A DNA stretch of 27,500 bases from Botryococcus braunii (lineage: Eukaryota > Chlorophyta > Trebouxiophyceae): assembly GCA_002005505.1 (NCBI GenBank), contig KV908527.1:45001-72500 (forward strand), in the 5' to 3' direction. Each line of letters opens with the position of its first letter. Position 1 is the stretch's first letter. This document shows positions 26,046 to 27,500 of this stretch, piece after piece. The position numbers were made by a program, and so were the translations under genes. The notes beneath the pieces are model-generated. The model saw nothing but the letters and a program-made list of their open reading frames with translations. It was not told where the DNA came from and did not search any database.

Positions 26046-26510
26046 AGAACTGGGAGATCATGGAGTTCTCTCTTTTATACTTGGAGGAATGCAGGGCTAC
26101 AGCCCGTGTTAAAATATGTGGGTTCAACAAGAAACATGTCCCACTGAACATTGCTGCAATTAAAAAAAGGGTGGGGTTGAAGGCTGCAGAGAGTGGGAAA
26201 AATAGGAAGGCAGGGGATGCATAGTATGTCACTGTTGCTCGTGCCTTGCGTTCAAGGGTACTGCATTGCAGTATACCTGTTCTGACAGTAGTGGCACTCG
26301 ATTGGTTAGGATCTTCAAGGGACGGGATGCTCAAGAGGTCAAGCTAGGATGTTTATCTCCCTTTAACCTGGTGGGAGTCCAGACTGACAGCACTCATGCA
26401 AGTGCCAAGGTCCTTGCCCCAGGCAGTTCACTTGGGAGTGGTGCAAGTCTGCACCAATGTAATCATTTAGAACATCCCTGATTTTGAAGCATCGCCAACC
26501 CCCCCTGTCT

Positions 26511-26543
26511 CTCCCCCCCACCCCCCCCCCCTCTCTCTCTCTC

Positions 26544-26615
<72 letters not shown>

Positions 26616-26650
26616 CTCTCTCCTCTCTCTCTCTCTCTTCTCCTCTGCTC
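26511..26650. repeat. C-rich and (CT)n microsatellite
   Basis: C runs at 26514-26532 lead into about 110 bp of CT with CCT interruptions. Confidence 0.96.
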
Positions 26651-26847
26651 TCTCTTAGTCTGTCTCTGCGTGCTTGCGTGGAGGGCCCGTACGCCCGCTC
26701 CAGACTGGTTTACTGTCCATGTTGGGGTTTGCAGGCCCCACAATCTATCTTACATCACTGCAGACATATAAATCAGATGTTGAGCTGGTACAGAGCTGCA
26801 GCAGCATTAATTACTCATAAGAAACTCAAAAATGTATCAAATCAACA

Positions 26848-27385
26848 CTTGGGAACCGTATGGGAGGTATTTGGGCACTATTTGGGAGACATCAGTTTTT
26901 GGGATGGTTTTGGGAATCAGTATTTTTGGGGGCAGCTTGGGACACATCCCTTTTTGGGAGGTTCATGGGAACCAATATGGGACGCGATTGGGAAATCAAG
27001 GATTTTGGGACCTGCTTGGGGGCCAACTTTGGGATGCTGTTGGGATACTGTATTCTTGGGAGGGTTTTGGGACTCACTTATCTTGGGAGCAGCTTGGGAC
27101 ACATCGTTTTTGGGAGGTTGATGGGAATTAATATGGGACACGTTTGGGATATCATGGATTTTGGGACCTGCTTGGGGGGCATTTTTGGGAACCTGTTGGG
27201 ATCCTGTATTTTTGGGAGTCTGATGGGAAATTTTTTTGGGAATAGTTTGGGAACGCGGGGTTTTTGGGACCTGCTTGGGATCCGATTTTGGGACATGTTT
27301 GGGACATCCGAGATTTTGGGACTTTTTTTGGGAACCCCTGGGACCCTTTTGGGACCTCTTTGGGACAAAATCCTTTCCACTAGTG
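26848..27385. repeat. Right subterminal repeat block (GGGA-rich), with 157-bp duplication
   Basis: TGGGA on the plus strand recurs every 10-25 bp to the terminus. A 157-bp segment starting GCAGCTTGGGACACATC is present twice in tandem, at 26932 and 27089. The 178-codon open frame across it, rich in Gly, Trp and Leu, is a product of the repeat. Confidence 0.85.
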
Positions 27386-27500
27386 TAGTCCACTAGATGG
27401 TACCACGAGGTGCAGGCCAACGCTGAGGGGAGACTTCGTAATATAACCTTCGTCGTTGTGGGCGCGCGAATGAATATTCACCCCTCCCCCCCCCACCCCC
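27386..27500. other. Right flank of the transposon
   Basis: Starts with the TAG target duplication, then TCCACTAG. The last 25 bases are a C-rich run. No coding exon of the interrupted gene is visible in these 115 bp. Confidence 0.5.

Larger units (their letters stand above)
24870..26847. other. Transposon interior without a supported gene
   Basis: The first 600 bp should hold the promoter of the six-exon gene. Beyond that are simple repeats (25482-25735, 25909-26045, 26511-26650) and a perfect palindrome. Plus-strand segments near 26110-26224 (containing NKKHVPLNIAAIKKRVGLKA) and 26340-26481 have protein-like composition, but no start or splice context I can support. Confidence 0.5.
19915..27385. 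mobile_element. CACTA-type (EnSpm/CMC) DNA transposon, 7471 bp
   Basis: The left end starts CACTAGTGGAAA and continues GATTTTGTCCCAAA, then GGTCCCAAAA. The reverse complement of the right end starts with the same 12 bases and continues the same way, with about four mismatches over 38 bp. Each end is flanked by TAG (19912-19914 and 27386-27388), a 3-bp target duplication. CACTA termini, 3-bp duplications and long subterminal repeat blocks are the defining traits of the CACTA superfamily. I recognise no TNP2/Transposase_21 domain inside, so the copy may be non-autonomous or carry cargo. The interior includes several microsatellites and a six-exon gene. The predicted empty site reads ...TTTGGG-TAG-TCCACTAG.... 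Confidence 0.82.

Noticed and set aside
26860..27396. 178-codon Gly/Trp/Leu-rich open frame, and the 167-codon frame on the other strand
   Set aside because: They are translations of the GGGA subterminal repeats and cross the transposon terminus.

Overview
The window is nuclear DNA of a eukaryote, most likely a green alga. The one protein that fixes the lineage is an alpha-tubulin of green-lineage type: 450 residues, Lys40 present, green-type acidic tail. Genes are intron-rich with GT-AG introns and the standard genetic code. Introns and intergenic DNA are loaded with long CA, GA and CT microsatellites and minisatellites. I suspect a flagellate, prasinophyte-like alga, but the species cannot be set from this sequence.

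Layout. (1) 271-7549, minus strand: twelve exons of Elongator subunit 2 (ELP2). They are phase-consistent and give 576 aa; the C-terminal third lies beyond the left edge. Most of its long introns carry a tandem repeat of their own (29, 47, 50 and 35 bp units, plus CA/GA runs). (2) 7550-7808: a 259-bp gap between two divergent start codons, which must hold both promoters. (3) 7809-10436, plus strand: complete alpha-tubulin gene, 12 exons, with a first coding exon of three codons. (4) 10437-11964: convergent intergenic DNA with a perfect hairpin. (5) 11965-18176, minus strand: complete nine-exon gene for a 546-aa major facilitator transporter. (6) 19119-19738, minus strand: the last two exons of an unidentified gene. 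(7) 19915-27385: a 7471-bp DNA transposon of the CACTA (EnSpm/CMC) type. It begins CACTA and ends TAGTG, has imperfect terminal inverted repeats of about 38 bp, a TAG/TAG target duplication, and 540-620 bp of GGGA-rich subterminal repeats at each end. Inside is a phase-consistent six-exon gene on the minus strand (267 aa, 24869-21851) that I cannot identify and that does not look like a known CACTA transposase.

ELP2 acts in tRNA wobble-uridine modification and has been linked to tubulin Lys40 acetylation through the Elongator complex. Its head-to-head pairing with an alpha-tubulin gene that keeps Lys40 is therefore a curious neighbourhood, although chance is a fair explanation. The transposon sits just upstream of the exons at 19119-19738 and probably lies in an intron of that gene.

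All exon calls come from reading donor and acceptor sites by eye and checking that phases join without frameshift. No alignment or transcript was available. Minus-strand exon coordinates are given high to low.
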